This document shows positions 33,964 through 42,963 of a stretch of 64,000 bases of DNA, piece after piece (the first letter of the stretch is position 1; every line of letters begins with the position of its first letter). Below the pieces are notes generated by a model. That model made no database searches and was not told the DNA's origin. It saw only the letters and a program-made list of their open reading frames with translations. Origin of the DNA: Pigmentiphaga sp. (GTDB lineage: Bacteria > Pseudomonadota > Gammaproteobacteria > Burkholderiales > Burkholderiaceae_B). Location of the stretch: assembly GCA_023228945.1 (NCBI GenBank), contig JALOAI010000002.1, positions 62,001 to 126,000 on the forward strand, in the 5' to 3' direction. Both the position numbers and the translations under genes were made by a program.

Positions 33964-35141
33964 AGCGTCGCCTCCGAGCCCAGGATGAGGGTGCTGGCCG
34001 GCGTGACCATCGGCCCGCCGGCGACCAGCGCCACATCGTTGCGGCTGGCCTGGTTGGTGGATGTTCCCCGGATCTGCCGCACGGCTTCGAGCACGAGTTC
34101 GAAGCCGTGCATGTAGCATTCAGCCAGGTTGCCGCCGCTGGTATTGAGCGGCAACTGGCCGGAGGGGGCGATCAGGTTTTCGAGCTGAAGAAAGTCGTTG
34201 GCGGTCTCGGCGGACACCAGGCCATGCTCGATCAGCGCCATTACCACGCCGCCGGTGAAGTTTTCGTAGCTTTGCACCACGCCGACGTCGCTGGGCGAGA
34301 CCTCGGCCATGCGATACAGATCGGGCGCCAGGGTACCGAAATTCGCGCTGGCGTAGGCGGGCGAATTGTGGGGATCGGCGCCCGCACGGTAGCCCGAGCC
34401 CGAAGCTGCTCCCAGCAGATAGGCGGGCTTGTGCGGGAAGTCGCGCGCCCGTTCGGCATCGACCAGGATCAAGGCCGCCGCGCCGTCGTTTTCCTGGCAG
34501 CAATCGAAGAGGCGAAAAGGCTCGGCGATCCAGCGCGAGGCGTCGTAGCGTTCAGCGTCCAGCGGCTTGCCGGCCATGATGGCGCGTGGATTGGCCTGGG
34601 CATGATGGTACGACGCCAATGCGATGGCCCGCATGGCTTCGTGACGGATGCCATGCTCATGCATATAGCGGCGGACGCGCATGGCGAAGCGCTGGGGCGG
34701 CGCCAGCACGCCGTAGGGCATGAGGTAGGCTTTTTCGCCGGCGATGGTGTCGAGCGCCGGGCTGCGGCCGTAGCGGCCATACTCGCCTTGCGCCAGCGAG
34801 CGGAAAACCACTACGCAGTCGGCCTGGCCGGTGGCGATCGCCGCCGCGCCGTTGGCGACGGCGGCACAGCAGCCGCCACCTCCGCCGCCCCATTGCATGA
34901 TCGAGCTTCGCAGGCGCCGGATGCCGAGCGCCGCGGCGAGCCGCGACGACTCGCTGCGCTCGTCGCCGTACGACGCGAAGCCGTCGATCTCGGCCGGTGC
35001 CAAGGAGGCGTCGGCGCAGGCTGCCAGTATTGCCTGCAGCGCCAGCTTGAATTCGGGATCGGGCGATCGGCCGTGGCGGTAGTAGACGCTTTCGCCGATG
35101 CCGATCACGGCCACCTTGCCCCGCAATGTGCGGCCGGCCAT
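33960..35141 (-). CDS. Thiolase-like protein (SCP-x/Ltp2-type)
   Basis: A 393-residue thiolase-superfamily protein: GKVAVIGIGESVYYRHGRSP, EIDGFASYGDERSESSRLAA, an unusual glycine-rich QWGGGGGGCCAAVANGAAAI in the nucleophile region, QENDGAAALILVDAERARDF, and LPLNTSGGNLAECYMHGFEL near the C terminus. These are the features of the non-condensing thiolase group that includes SCP-x and the retro-aldolase Ltp2. The start is ATG 35141, overlapping the preceding CoA-transferase stop by one base; GTG 35144 is an alternative. With the adjacent OB/zinc-ribbon protein it probably cleaves a CoA-bound side chain by retro-aldol or thiolytic chemistry. Confidence 0.88.
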   Translation of the reverse strand: MAGRTLRGKVAVIGIGESVYYRHGRSPDPEFKLALQAILAACADASLAPAEIDGFASYGDERSESSRLAAALGIRRLRSSIMQWGGGGGGCCAAVANGAAAIATGQADCVVVFRSLAQGEYGRYGRSPALDTIAGEKAYLMPYGVLAPPQRFAMRVRRYMHEHGIRHEAMRAIALASYHHAQANPRAIMAGKPLDAERYDASRWIAEPFRLFDCCQENDGAAALILVDAERARDFPHKPAYLLGAASGSGYRAGADPHNSPAYASANFGTLAPDLYRMAEVSPSDVGVVQSYENFTGGVVMALIEHGLVSAETANDFLQLENLIAPSGQLPLNTSGGNLAECYMHGFELVLEAVRQIRGTSTNQASRNDVALVAGGPMVTPASTLILGSEATL

Positions 35142-36433
35142 CACGCGATCCCGGCAGTTGGCGAGCGGGTGCCGACGTTGCCGAAAGCCCCATGGGCGGC
35201 CATGCGGTCGATGTCGTCGGGATCATAGCCCAGGACGTCGCCGAGGATTTCGCGCGTATGCTGCCCCACCAGGGGGGCGGGCGCAGGGTCGGCCAAGGGG
35301 GTGGCGGAGTAGCGGATGGGAAGGGCGACATTCGGCACCCAGCCGGTGCCGGTGGAATGGGGAACGCGCGTTACCAACTGGCGCTCGCCCGCTTCTTCGG
35401 ACCGGATGGCTTCGCCTACCGTGCGTACCAGCCCGCAAGGCACGCCCGCATCGCGCATGCGCGCCTGCCAGTAGGCCCAGGGCTGTTGCGCGAAGGCTTC
35501 GTTGAGGATGGCGAAGAGCGCGCCTCGGCGCCGGGTCCGGTCGGGGCCGGTGGCGTAGTCCGGGTCGGCGGCAAGATCGGGACGATCCAGCACCTGGGCG
35601 GCCAGCCGCTGGAAGATCTTATTGCTGCCGCAATTGATGTAGAAGGTGCGGTCCTGTGCCCGGAACGCTCCTGAAGGGCAGGTGTCCGGGCTGGTGTTGC
35701 CGTGCCGGGTGGGTTCCTCGCCGGTGAACAGGTGCTGCAGGGTAGCGTAGCCGGTCATCAGCACGGCATTGTCGAACAGGGCGACCTCCACCGCCTGGCC
35801 TGTGCCCGTGCGCTGCCGTGAGACGATGGCGCCGAGGATGGCGTTGCTCGCCATCATGGCGGTGCTGATATCCATCACCGGCGACAACGCCCGCACGCCT
35901 TCGCGGTCGGCATAGCCGTTCATGGAAATAAAGCCGCTCTCGGCCTGTGCGATGGGATCGAATCCCAGGCGGTCGGCAAAGCGGCCTTCACGCCCGTAGG
36001 CGGAAATGGCGCAGTAGATCAGCCGGGGATTGTCGCGTCGGCAGGTCTCGTAATCGAGGCCGAAGCGTCGCATGACGCCGCTGGAGAAATTCTCGACCAC
36101 CACATCCGCCTTGGCTATCAGCTCGCGCGCGAGCGCCAGCCCCGGCTCGGACTTCAGGTCGAGCGCGATGCTGCGCTTATTGCGGTTGCTCCAGACAAAT
36201 GGCGCAGCCAGCCCAAGCTCCTGGTTGAACGGCGGATACTGCCGGAAGTCGTCGCCGCCTCCCGGCGCCTCGATTTTGATGACCTCGGCACCCATATCGG
36301 CCAGTATCATGGTAGCGAAGGGACCGGCAATGAAGTGGGTAAAGTCCACGATCCGGATGCCTTCCAGGGCAAGCGGTGCCTGCACGGGGCGCGGGCGGTG
36401 TTCGGGGAAATCTGCAACGAGGCTATCGAGCAT
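35141..36433 (-). CDS. CaiB/BaiF-family (type III) CoA-transferase
   Basis: A 430-residue family III CoA-transferase. Motifs are EGIRIVDFTHFIAGPFATMI and LADMGAEVIKIEAPGGGDDF, NRNKRSIALDLKSEPGLALA, DVVVENFSSGVMRRFGLDYE and YCAISAYGREGRFADRLGFD, the last containing the aspartate region that forms the acyl-enzyme. It moves CoA between acyl groups, for example from succinyl-CoA to a new acid. The start at 36433 (MLDSLVADFPEHRP) follows a purine-rich AGGAACCTC. It lies 26 bp after the Bug receptor, so it probably activates the imported acid, while the downstream racemase-like relative does a different job. Confidence 0.88.
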   Translation of the reverse strand: MLDSLVADFPEHRPRPVQAPLALEGIRIVDFTHFIAGPFATMILADMGAEVIKIEAPGGGDDFRQYPPFNQELGLAAPFVWSNRNKRSIALDLKSEPGLALARELIAKADVVVENFSSGVMRRFGLDYETCRRDNPRLIYCAISAYGREGRFADRLGFDPIAQAESGFISMNGYADREGVRALSPVMDISTAMMASNAILGAIVSRQRTGTGQAVEVALFDNAVLMTGYATLQHLFTGEEPTRHGNTSPDTCPSGAFRAQDRTFYINCGSNKIFQRLAAQVLDRPDLAADPDYATGPDRTRRRGALFAILNEAFAQQPWAYWQARMRDAGVPCGLVRTVGEAIRSEEAGERQLVTRVPHSTGTGWVPNVALPIRYSATPLADPAPAPLVGQHTREILGDVLGYDPDDIDRMAAHGAFGNVGTRSPTAGIA

Positions 36434-36459
36434 ATTGAGGTTCCTGTTCTGCGGGCGAA

Positions 36460-37431
36460 TCACTTTTTGATGCCGGCGCTTGCCGCCACCTTGCCCCAAT
36501 GTGTCATTTCGGCCCGAATGCGTTCGCTCAGCTCTTCAGGGGTGCTGCTGCGGGCCTCGATCCAGCGATCCTTGAACATCTTCTGCACGTCCGGCTCGGC
36601 CACGGCCTTGACCACGGCGGCATTCAGTTTTTGCAGCACAGCGTCCGGGATGCCTTTGGGCGCCAGCAGGCCGAACCAGGCTACGGTTTCAAACCCCGGT
36701 ACCTTGTCGGCAATGGCGGGTAAGCCCGGCGCAACGTCGGTGGGCTCGGGGGTTGCCACAGCCAAATAGCGGATCAATCCGGCATTCAGCATGCTGGTGC
36801 CGTCCAGGCCGGTCAGGAAGGCCGCATCCAGCTGTCCGCCGCCGAATGCCGGCATCATCGGCGCCGCACCCTGGTAGGGAATGTGCTCCATCTTCACACC
36901 CGTCAGGCTCTTGAAGTGTTCGCCCGCCAGGTGCGAGATGCCGCCATTCCCGGTCGAGCCATAGTTAAGCTGGACGTCCGGGCGCTGGGCGTAATCGATG
37001 AACTCCTCCAAGGTCTTGGCCGGGCTGCCAACGGGCACGGCCAGGATCATCGGTGTCAGCGCTACCGTCGAGATCGGCTGTAGGTCATTGAGCAGATCGT
37101 AGGGCACGTCACGCGTCAGCGAGACAATCGCATTGGGTCCGGTATTGCCGAACACCAGCGTGTAGCCGTCGGGTTCGGAGCGGGCGACCTGATCCGTGCC
37201 TATGGTGCCGCCGGCGCCTGGGCGGTTGACGACGAGGACGGGTTGGCCCAGGGTCGTGCTCATGCTGGACTGCAGCGCGCGCGCGAGCTGGTCGGTCGAG
37301 CCGCCGGCGGCGTAGGGCACGATGATCTGGATGGGTTTGGACGGAAAGTCCTGCGCCGCCGCGGCGAAGGCGGCCATCGAGGCGGCGGAAGCGGCAAACA
37401 GCGTGCGCAAGGCTAGAGAAGCGGTTGTCAT
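36460..37431 (-). CDS. Bug/TctC-family periplasmic solute-binding protein
   Basis: A 323-residue receptor. The signal peptide is alanine-rich (ALRTLFAASAASMAAFAAAA) and is followed by QDFPSKPIQIIVPYAAGGST, NRPGAGGTIGTDQVA, GYTLVFGNTGPNAIV, YGSTGNGGISHLAGEHFKSL and HIPYQGAAPMMPAFGGGQLD. It is located between the Rieske oxygenase and the CoA-transferase of the minus-strand cluster, so its ligand is probably the growth substrate of that cluster. Confidence 0.93.
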   Translation of the reverse strand: MTTASLALRTLFAASAASMAAFAAAAQDFPSKPIQIIVPYAAGGSTDQLARALQSSMSTTLGQPVLVVNRPGAGGTIGTDQVARSEPDGYTLVFGNTGPNAIVSLTRDVPYDLLNDLQPISTVALTPMILAVPVGSPAKTLEEFIDYAQRPDVQLNYGSTGNGGISHLAGEHFKSLTGVKMEHIPYQGAAPMMPAFGGGQLDAAFLTGLDGTSMLNAGLIRYLAVATPEPTDVAPGLPAIADKVPGFETVAWFGLLAPKGIPDAVLQKLNAAVVKAVAEPDVQKMFKDRWIEARSSTPEELSERIRAEMTHWGKVAASAGIKK

Positions 37432-37593
37432 GTGTGTCTCCTGATTTATTCAGTCATTGGAATGGCGGCGGTGTCGAGCGCGATGGGCGCCGCGCAACGC
37501 CGCCGGAAATTCGTCCGCGCCGGATGTCGCGCCCGCTCCATGGGCCGGAGGAGAGCGTGGCGATCCGGGTGGACCCGGACGGCGGCACCCCGT

Positions 37594-38910
37594 TCAGGGG
37601 GTGTAGCCGAAGTCTTCGCCCAGCCGGGCGCGCATGAATGGCTGGCCCGCGCTCTGCCAGTCGCCTCCCGCCGGGATGGTGATGGAGATGGCGCGCCACA
37701 TCAGCTCCTCAGGGTGTGCGACAGAGGGCGGCCGCACCTCGGCGCTGATCCATTTTTTTACGGACTCGAGCAGAAGCCGTCGAGTGCGCATGATGCCGGT
37801 GTCGGTGATGCCCAGATGCTCCTGGGTGCGATCGTAGATGGCCGCCACGCCGGACTGGCAGGCGGCATCCTGGATCCAGAGGCCGGGCAAGCCCGCGTTG
37901 TAGCGGTCGACCTGGGATTGATAATCGAAGTGGTAGGCGTTGGCCCTGTTGTACCGGCTCCAGTACGTGCGGTACGGCTCGGTTGCCGGCCGCAACTCGA
38001 AGGATCCCGCCGAGGCGTGGCCGGTTTCCCGTCCGCGGTGGCCGTCATGGAATAATTGTCGGGTTTTTTCATAGAAGGGCTGCGACGGATGGTACGAAAA
38101 CATGATGCACAGGGTGTGTTCGTCGTCCATCGGCACCCAGGCATGGCCGCTAAGCTCCGGATACTGTGACTGTGGCGGAACCAAGGTCCAGAACGGCATG
38201 AGAAACTGGTTCACGCGGATGTAGTTCTGATCGTCTCCGGCCTTGCGGCGGGCGGCGATGCTCACGCCAGAGTCGTGCTGGGCACACTCGAAGGTAGGCG
38301 CCAGGTCCTGGCCTTGCTTCCACTGGTTGATGAAGCCGCTGTCGTCAACCCGGCCGTGCAGAATGGCGGCGTGCGCAGAATCGATTTCGCCCTCCAGGGC
38401 TTGCAGCCAATTGCACTCCTGCACGCGCAGCGTCACTACCACCTGTTCCTGTGGGACCAGGTTCCATTCGACATGTGGCAGCGGGGGAGGAGTTTCATCC
38501 GGCCCCATGTAGGCCCAAAGCATGCCGTTGCGCTCTGCCACCGGATAAGCTTTGATACGTACCCGTTTGAGCATCGGCGTGTCGGGGCGTTCGGCCGGCA
38601 TCTCATGGCAGGCGCCCGCCACGTCGAACTTCCAGCCGTGATAGATGCAGCGAAGGCCGCCTTCCTCGTTACGGGCGAAAGCCATGGGCGCGCCGCGGTG
38701 CGGACAGGCGTGATCCACCAGCCCGACGCGGCCCTCGCTATCGCGAAACGCCACGAGGTCCTCGCCTAGCAAGCGCACCCGGTACGGCTGGCCATCCGGT
38801 TCCACATCCGACGAGCGCAAAAAGGGGATCCAGTACAAGCGCATGAAGCCGCCCATCTCGGTACCGGGCCCCACGCGCACCAATCGTTCGTTCTCTTCCT
38901 GGGTCAGCAT
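37594..38910 (-). CDS. Rieske non-heme iron oxygenase, alpha subunit (phthalate 4,5-dioxygenase-like)
   Basis: A 438-residue oxygenase. The Rieske cluster is held by C69 and H71 (in ACPHRGAP) and C88 and H91 (in RCIYHGWKF). The mononuclear iron site begins EIDSAHAAILHG, giving H180 and H185 with the bridging D177. The N terminus (LTQEENERLVRVGPGTEMGG) and the overall size suit the phthalate 4,5-dioxygenase/oxygenase group that works as a single-subunit type with a separate reductase. No reductase gene is found in the window. The start at 38910 (MLTQEEN) has a close AGAGGA. A FadR-type palindrome lies 19 bp upstream. It hydroxylates a ring or removes a methyl group; the substrate is unknown. 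Confidence 0.9.
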   Translation of the reverse strand: MLTQEENERLVRVGPGTEMGGFMRLYWIPFLRSSDVEPDGQPYRVRLLGEDLVAFRDSEGRVGLVDHACPHRGAPMAFARNEEGGLRCIYHGWKFDVAGACHEMPAERPDTPMLKRVRIKAYPVAERNGMLWAYMGPDETPPPLPHVEWNLVPQEQVVVTLRVQECNWLQALEGEIDSAHAAILHGRVDDSGFINQWKQGQDLAPTFECAQHDSGVSIAARRKAGDDQNYIRVNQFLMPFWTLVPPQSQYPELSGHAWVPMDDEHTLCIMFSYHPSQPFYEKTRQLFHDGHRGRETGHASAGSFELRPATEPYRTYWSRYNRANAYHFDYQSQVDRYNAGLPGLWIQDAACQSGVAAIYDRTQEHLGITDTGIMRTRRLLLESVKKWISAEVRPPSVAHPEELMWRAISITIPAGGDWQSAGQPFMRARLGEDFGYTP

Positions 38911-38928
38911 TCCTCTGCCTTTATGTCT

Positions 38929-38941
38929 ATGGTTCAACCAT
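38929..38941. promoter_or_regulatory. FadR/FCD-type operator candidate
   Basis: ATGGTTCAACCAT is a 13-bp palindrome that contains TGGT-N3-ACCA, the core of FadR-like GntR operators. It lies 19 bp before the Rieske oxygenase ATG, within the 299-bp spacer (38911-39209) that separates it from the FCD regulator gene. A degenerate copy, TGGTGCAATCA (39990-40000), lies 22 bp before the regulator's own ATG. Together they suggest control of the cluster and autoregulation. The rest of the spacer holds nothing recognisable. Confidence 0.6.
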
Positions 38942-39209
38942 TGATTTAATGTAGCAGCTGAGGATTCGTCTGTCCAGCCTGTCTGGAGAAGAACGAAAAA
39001 ATTCACGTGAGGAAGCCGGCGCTGGTCGACGGTCTACATCTGGAGTCGAGTCACTGGGGTTCTTGAGGCGCCACGCGACTGGCCCTCGGGGTCTTGGGCA
39101 GTCGGGCGGTCTGTCCGCTGTGATGGCGGGAGGGAGGAACTGGCGTCCAGCGAGTGTGGCGCGAGGTGGGATCGGATGGAATGGGCTTGGAGAAGGCCGA
39201 GAACCCGGA

Positions 39210-39968
39210 TTACGCCGACCCGGCGCCAGCTCCGGCCTGCTCGGCCCAAAGGTCGAGATACTGCTCCTGCAGTCCTTGCAGGTGCTCGGTGATCTCCTGG
39301 ACCGCGGCCTCGACGTTGCGAGCTCGCAAATGTTCCATCAAACGTAGCCGGGAAGGGATCGTAAAGGGATTGGTACGCGCACCGATGCGCGCGATGAACA
39401 AGCCGAGAACACCCATGACTCCCTCCATCGTGCTCTCGATGATGGGGTTGCGCGTTGTGCGGGCCAGAATCAGATGAAACTCCCGATTGAGCCGTTGGCG
39501 CTCGTTGAATTGGTCCGCATCGGCCGCGCGCTGCGTAGCCGCGATATTGGCTTCCAGCTCCAGCAGATCGTCGTCGGTGGCGCGCTCGCAGGCCACGCGC
39601 ACGACGATCTCGCTGAGCCAGATGCGCGCCTCGGTGAGCTGACGGGGAGTGATCGCGCCCAGATGGTAGAGATCGCTTAAGCCGTTGACGATCGCGCCGG
39701 AGCTGCCATGCATGATGTAGGCGCCACCGGTTGCGCCCTTGCGCAATTCGAGGATGCCAGCGCGCTCCAGTGTGCGCAGCGCCTCGCGCAGCGTATTGCG
39801 ACTGACTTTGAGCTGAGTGGCGAGATCGCGCTCGGAGGGCAGTTTATCGCCTGGCTTGAGTTGGCCCTTGGCCAGCATCGAGCGGATCTGGACTTCGATC
39901 TCATCCACCGCCCGCAAAGGCGCAATCGCCGCGAACGTGGCCGCGCCAGTGGAAGTCGAGGTGTTCAT
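39210..39968 (-). CDS. GntR/FCD-family transcriptional regulator
   Basis: A 252-residue FadR-subfamily regulator. The winged helix reads LKPGDKLPSERDLATQLKVS, then RNTLREALRTLERAGILELR and a KGATGGAYI wing. The C-terminal FCD domain (EARIWLSEIVVRVACERATD ... LNREFHLILARTTRNPIIES, MEHLRARNVEAAVQEITEHL) holds a metal/ligand site with N-x3-H, as in other FCD proteins. It precedes the Rieske oxygenase operon on the same strand, and probably represses it until a carboxylate or CoA ester binds. Length is normal. Confidence 0.92.
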   Translation of the reverse strand: MNTSTSTGAATFAAIAPLRAVDEIEVQIRSMLAKGQLKPGDKLPSERDLATQLKVSRNTLREALRTLERAGILELRKGATGGAYIMHGSSGAIVNGLSDLYHLGAITPRQLTEARIWLSEIVVRVACERATDDDLLELEANIAATQRAADADQFNERQRLNREFHLILARTTRNPIIESTMEGVMGVLGLFIARIGARTNPFTIPSRLRLMEHLRARNVEAAVQEITEHLQGLQEQYLDLWAEQAGAGAGSA

Positions 39969-40016
39969 GGTTGGCTCTCGATGCTACTTTGGTGCAATCA
40001 TTCGACCGGGAAGGAT

Positions 40017-40440
40017 AGCATTGAGAGCGCCGCCGGGCGTTCTTGGAGGGTGCGACGTGCCCGCCACCGGGGCGGCCAAGCGGGTGGGAAGCTTATATGG
40101 CCTGACCGAAGAGGGAGGAGTGCTCGCCGCCGGCTCGGCCGCTGATGTCGAAGGCCGGCCCGGCTGCATGGGCCGGGCCTTGCCGGTGGTAGAGCTGAGG
40201 ATAGCGACGCCCGACACGCAAGGCGTGGGAGAGATCCTGGCCCGCACGCCCACCACCGCCAGCGGCCACTGGGGCGAACCGACATCCATCGCGGACGCCG
40301 ATGGCTGGCTGAAGACCGGCGACCTGCAGCGTCAGGGGTATCTCTACGTGGTGGGCCGTCCAAAGACGTCGTGATCCGCGGCGGCGAGAACATTGCCTGC
40401 GCGCATGTCGAGCGTTGTCTGCTTCAATTGCGAGCGCATG
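40017..40440 (+). pseudogene. Acyl-CoA synthetase (AMP-binding) fragment, frameshifted
   Basis: The plus strand encodes the later part of an adenylate-forming enzyme: SLYGLTEEGGVLAAG, VGEILARTPTTASGHWG and DGWLKTGDLQRQGYLYVVGR. The N-terminal half is absent. At about 40365 the frame ends (RPKTS, stop), but one base over it continues as KDVVIRGGENIACAHVE, which is exactly what should follow, so a single-base deletion is apparent. Similarity fades near 40430, where the methyltransferase gene on the other strand ends. It is a truncated, non-functional relic. Confidence 0.82.
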
Positions 40441-40447
40441 CGGCGCA

Positions 40448-41428
40448 TCATCTTGGCAAGTGCGAGGTGTCCTCGCGATGGTGGATACGCCATGACGCCG
40501 ACAGGCGTGCGCACAGAACCACAGCGGCGATACGATCCGCATGAGCGTAGGCGCCTGATTTCAGCTCTTCGCCGAAGACGTCAGGGTCGATTTCCTGGTA
40601 GCTCCAGGAACAGGTGTTCGGCAGCATCGCCGTTGCGGCTTTCAGAAATCCATCCTGGCCGTCGACGATGACCGAGCCCGTGTACAGCAGCAGGGTGCCA
40701 CCCGGGTTCAGCCGGCGCAGCGCAGCTTCGACGATGGCCAGCGACAAGCCCGCGCCCAGGGCACCGCCGCCATGTCGATAGGCACGTTTTTCACGGTCGA
40801 GCATGTAGGGCGGATTGGCGACGATCCAATCGAAGTTTCCGCCGATGTCGGCGAGCAGATCGCTTTTGAGTACTTGTATCGGGGCGCCAGCCAGCGCGGC
40901 GTTGATCCGGCTCAGCCGCAGCGCCGAATCATTGATGTCGACGGCGAATGTTTCCGTATCGGGCAACTGGGTCGCAAGCGCGATGGCGCCGGGCCCGGCG
41001 CCGCAACCGATGTCCACGGCGCGCCGTATTGGCGTGCCGTGTTGTGCCAGGTGCCGGGAGATGGCGGCAACGTAGCGGTAGGTGTCGGGCCCGAAGAACA
41101 CGGCATCGGAAGCTTCCGTGGGCCACGCTGAATGAAAGTACAAATGGCCATTCAGGGTGGAGGCTCTCAGCAGGCTGCGCCAGCCGTTATGGTAGGCCAC
41201 GGCGATGCCCGCTTGCCGCATGAGTTCGAAGATCGGCGCTGGAACGGCTTCGGCGTGAAAGGGGCGGCTCCAGCCAAAAACGCCGTTCAGATCCACGGCC
41301 CACGCGTTGCCGGGTCGGGCATTGACGCGGGCGTGCGTGATGGGAGTGACGGTGACGTGGCGATAATCCAGCTTCTGCAGCATTTCGCCCAGGCGCAGCA
41401 AGGCCAGGTCGGCATTGCCGGACATCAT
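40448..41428 (-). CDS. Class I SAM-dependent methyltransferase (NPPY type)
   Basis: A 326-residue methyltransferase. The SAM site is AVDIGCGAGPGAIALATQLP, followed by the NPPY motif (FDWIVANPPYMLDREKRAYR), which is found in enzymes that methylate amide or amino nitrogens such as PrmC/HemK and RsmC. An N-terminal domain of about 150 residues (LRLGEMLQKLDYRHVTVTPI ...) is unusual for these. It starts at 41428, overlapping the end of the iron redox gene by four bases (ATGA), so it is the last gene of the cyanophycin-redox operon. The target is unknown: a protein, rRNA or small molecule are all possible. Confidence 0.82.
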   Translation of the reverse strand: MMSGNADLALLRLGEMLQKLDYRHVTVTPITHARVNARPGNAWAVDLNGVFGWSRPFHAEAVPAPIFELMRQAGIAVAYHNGWRSLLRASTLNGHLYFHSAWPTEASDAVFFGPDTYRYVAAISRHLAQHGTPIRRAVDIGCGAGPGAIALATQLPDTETFAVDINDSALRLSRINAALAGAPIQVLKSDLLADIGGNFDWIVANPPYMLDREKRAYRHGGGALGAGLSLAIVEAALRRLNPGGTLLLYTGSVIVDGQDGFLKAATAMLPNTCSWSYQEIDPDVFGEELKSGAYAHADRIAAVVLCARLSASWRIHHREDTSHLPR

Positions 41429-42960
41429 GCGCGAAGGGCCTGATTGAACAGGCGCGTTGCCAGCAATCCGGCCGGGGTATGGTGATGAACCGGAGACAGC
41501 CAGGGCACGAGGAGATCCATGGCGGCGGCTCGGTTTTTTGCCTTGGCCAACGTATCGCGCAATAGTCGCGTCTCCTCCCGAACGTCGTCGGGCGGCAGGA
41601 GCGCGGCGAAACCGGAGGATCGTGGGCCGTCGTCGGTGAACCTGAGTTCTTCGCCGAACTCCGGCCCGGGGCAGGCGTTTGCACGCTTGCGCCACGCGGC
41701 GGACGAGCGCTCGCGGTTTCTGTAGGGGTCCGACGCAAGGCTCGAAGCCGATAGGCTGTCTCCGGCTATCCAGTCATGGATGAGCTGTCGTTCATAAGCG
41801 TTGAAGACGCCAAACATGGGCCCTTTGTCCCCCGTCAGCAGGGCCCAGAATCGACTGTTTTCAGGAGGCTCATGGCGGCGGATCCAGCCGGCTTTCTCGA
41901 GGGCGTTCACGAAATCGCGCATTTGTCCTGGTGTCGATAACCATTCGTTGACTGTCCTCCCGCCGATCCGGCAGGAGTCGGAATGCAAAGAGGCGCCGAC
42001 CGGCGCCTTGGTTGCCAGCATGGCGAGCAGTTCCCGCTCGAGGTCGAAACCCGCTATGACTTCCAGCGTGCCCTTGCCCATGGCATTGAGCCGGTAGCCA
42101 TCACGGACACGCCGATAGAAGGCTTCCTGGTCTCCGAGGTGCGGCAGGGCATCGAGGACCGATTGCGCCGCCCGCGCCGCGTGGCCCGAGGCGGCGTTGT
42201 CGATCGTGACATGCAGGGTGAAGTAGTAGGGATCGATGCCCAACTCGTTCAGCTCATACGCGCAGATGAGCAGATGGAGAGGGAGTTGCTCATAGCCCAG
42301 ATTGAAGCCTATGACTTCCGGCACGAGCTCTTCGGTGTGCTGCGCCAACGAGAGCTGGATGGCGCCCTGGACGAAGTGGGAGGCATCAAGTGCTTCCCAT
42401 TGCCGGCACTCGTGCGAGGCAAGCAGCGCCTTGTAAAGCAGGACGTGGTTCCTGCCTGGGTCTCCGTCTCCGAGCTCCTCCAGGTAAATGCGTATGAGCT
42501 CCGCATAGCGGGCATCACGCCACTGCGGCACCACGCCATAAAGCCATGCCCCATCGACCAGCTTGGTTGGCGCCACGGCTTTCAAAAAATACAGTGCGTG
42601 CGACTTTGTCTGGAAGTATCTTCTTGGCCCGCCGTTCCTGCGGTGGGCGAGGTAGTCTCGATACTGGCGGCCCACCGCCGCGGAGTTCGATTTCATCCAC
42701 AAGGCCAGATCGCTCATGTCCGAGGGCAAGTCGGCGTCGGTGTGCGCCGCGGCGGCCATTTGCCGGGACAAGAAATCTCGTGCTTGGGCGAGCATCACGG
42801 CATCGGGCTGTGCATGAAGCAGGCCGAAGTACAGCTCCTTGGCGTCATGCGCCGTCAAGGACGCTCCGTGATCGGGGGCGCCAGCGGTGCCGAGGCCGAG
42901 CAGGTGTGGGGCGTGGGGCCCGCGCAGACGGGCCATCAGGTCTTGTTCGGCGTGTGCCAT
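41425..42960 (-). CDS. Iron-containing redox enzyme, heme-oxygenase-like fold
   Basis: A 511-residue protein resembling the iron-containing redox (Haem_oxygenas_2-like) family. The core lies about residues 120-310: YLEELGDGDPGRNHVLLYKA, FNLGYEQLPLHLLICAYELN and LGIDPYYFTLHVTIDNAASG. Possible metal ligands are E161/E162, H172, E224, H250, D254 and H260, similar to the spacing in heme-oxygenase-like diiron oxidases (HDOs). The C-terminal 200 residues look partly winged-helix-like (VNEWLSTPGQMRDFVNALEK). It lies 3 bp after the FAD/Rieske gene and overlaps the methyltransferase gene. HDOs oxidise, fragment or hydroxylate small molecules or amino acids; the substrate is unknown. Confidence 0.8.
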   Translation of the reverse strand: MAHAEQDLMARLRGPHAPHLLGLGTAGAPDHGASLTAHDAKELYFGLLHAQPDAVMLAQARDFLSRQMAAAAHTDADLPSDMSDLALWMKSNSAAVGRQYRDYLAHRRNGGPRRYFQTKSHALYFLKAVAPTKLVDGAWLYGVVPQWRDARYAELIRIYLEELGDGDPGRNHVLLYKALLASHECRQWEALDASHFVQGAIQLSLAQHTEELVPEVIGFNLGYEQLPLHLLICAYELNELGIDPYYFTLHVTIDNAASGHAARAAQSVLDALPHLGDQEAFYRRVRDGYRLNAMGKGTLEVIAGFDLERELLAMLATKAPVGASLHSDSCRIGGRTVNEWLSTPGQMRDFVNALEKAGWIRRHEPPENSRFWALLTGDKGPMFGVFNAYERQLIHDWIAGDSLSASSLASDPYRNRERSSAAWRKRANACPGPEFGEELRFTDDGPRSSGFAALLPPDDVREETRLLRDTLAKAKNRAAAMDLLVPWLSPVHHHTPAGLLATRLFNQALRA

Positions 42961-42963
42961 AAG

